Source: an uncultured Clostridium sp.
GTDB lineage: Bacteria; Bacillota; Clostridia; Lachnospirales; Lachnospiraceae
Assembly (NCBI GenBank): GCA_947643685.1
Contig: CANRXD010000150.1
Coordinates: 1-5,154, forward strand
DNA: 5,154 nucleotides
Reading direction: 5' to 3'
Made by a program: the position numbers and the translations under genes. Positions within the stretch are counted from its first letter, which is position 1, and each line of letters opens with the position of its first letter. Shown here piece by piece: positions 5,025 through 5,154 of the stretch. Below the pieces are notes generated by a model, which saw only the letters and a list, made by a program, of their open reading frames with translations, was not told where the DNA came from and made no database searches.

Positions 5025-5154
5025 TCAGCATTGATTCCGAAACCGGAGGACCTGATCCAGCCGTTCCTTCTGCCGGCCCTCTTCTCCGGTTTCGTTTGGT
5101 ACATAATATCTGGTTCCTTTTAAGGACTCCGGGAGGCATTCCATCCGGGCGATT
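5025..5154 (-). CDS. rarA: RarA/MgsA-like replication-associated recombination protein, C-terminal end (partial)
   Basis: A minus-strand frame open from the window edge (first full codon 5153-5151) to TGA at 5027-5025 encodes 42 residues. The stretch C-L-P-E-S-L-K-G-T-R-Y-Y-V-P-N-E, followed by G-x-E-x-x-x-K-E-R-L, closely resembles the ending of RarA (MgsA, formerly YcaJ), where a Y/C-L-P-x-x-L-x-G-x-x-Y-Y-x-P-x-x-x-G-x-E pattern comes just before the C-terminus. RarA is an AAA+ ATPase acting at stalled replication forks and associated with SSB. The ATPase domain lies outside the window, so the call rests on this terminal pattern recalled from the family. The extra tail after the ERL motif (D-Q-V-L-R-F-R-N-Q-C) is a little longer than in E. 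coli-type proteins. The stop lies 5 bases from that of the convergent M20 gene. Confidence 0.75.
   Translation of the reverse strand, partial: IARMECLPESLKGTRYYVPNETGEEGRQKERLDQVLRFRNQC
5038..5094. terminator. 13-bp inverted repeat after the M20 gene, inside the rarA-like 3' end
   Basis: Arms 5038-5050 and 5082-5094 pair over 13 positions: eleven continuous Watson-Crick pairs (CGAAACCGGAG with CTCCGGTTTCG), then one G-T wobble and one A-T. The loop is 31 bases. On the plus strand the stem starts 19 bases after the M20 stop and is followed by only TTTGGT, a weak U-run, so it is a possible but non-canonical terminator for the M20 message. On the minus strand it is within coding sequence of the rarA-like gene, where no U-run follows. 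Confidence 0.4.

Noticed and set aside
1..5154. CRISPR array, tRNA, insertion sequence, toxin-antitoxin or defence system
   Set aside because: No regularly spaced repeats, tRNA-like cloverleaf, transposase motifs, terminal repeats or small paired genes were seen on either strand.

Overview
The window looks like a chromosomal segment from a Gram-positive anaerobe, most likely a Lachnospiraceae-type Clostridium. The evidence is the ssb-rpsR gene order (part of the classic rpsF-ssb-rpsR operon), strong AGGAGG ribosome-binding sites before most genes, a GTG start, moderate G+C in genes with AT-rich intergenic regions, a YitT-family membrane protein, and a rarA-like 3' end. The species cannot be fixed from the sequence alone.

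Layout. Bases 1-92 hold the 3' end of ssb, followed by rpsR (115-381), both on the plus strand. A 13-bp hairpin without a U-tract (395-450) and then a perfect 15-bp bidirectional intrinsic terminator (456-499) close this housekeeping operon. On the minus strand, reading leftward from 2725, lie a LysR-family regulator (2725-1838) and then a metal-dependent amidohydrolase of the imidazolonepropionase / Xaa-Pro-dipeptidase-like group (1692-517). Divergent from the regulator, on the plus strand, are a YitT-family membrane protein (2891-3745) and an M20 family metallopeptidase/amidohydrolase (3880-5019). The right edge carries the last 42 codons of a minus-strand gene whose C-terminus resembles RarA (MgsA), the replication-associated AAA+ ATPase. 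It converges on the M20 gene with only 5 bases between the stop codons.

How the genes may work together. The middle four genes have the shape of a small LysR-controlled catabolic module: a regulator, a membrane protein that may import something, and two cytosolic metal hydrolases of unrelated folds that both cut amide or peptide bonds in small molecules. The simplest reading is uptake and cleavage of a dipeptide or N-acyl amino acid, but the substrate cannot be read from the sequence. Each outer unit has a plausible promoter with a good -10 box (minus strand 1805-1832, plus strand 2858-2866 and 3781-3789). Short dyads with LysR-type T-N11-A geometry overlap two of these promoters. The lysR leader holds an 8-bp-arm hairpin overlapping a possible 7-codon reading frame.

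No RNA genes, insertion sequences, CRISPR arrays, attachment sites or recognisable defence genes were seen. The window is mostly ordinary. The least described part is the LysR / YitT / two-hydrolase grouping and its control sites.
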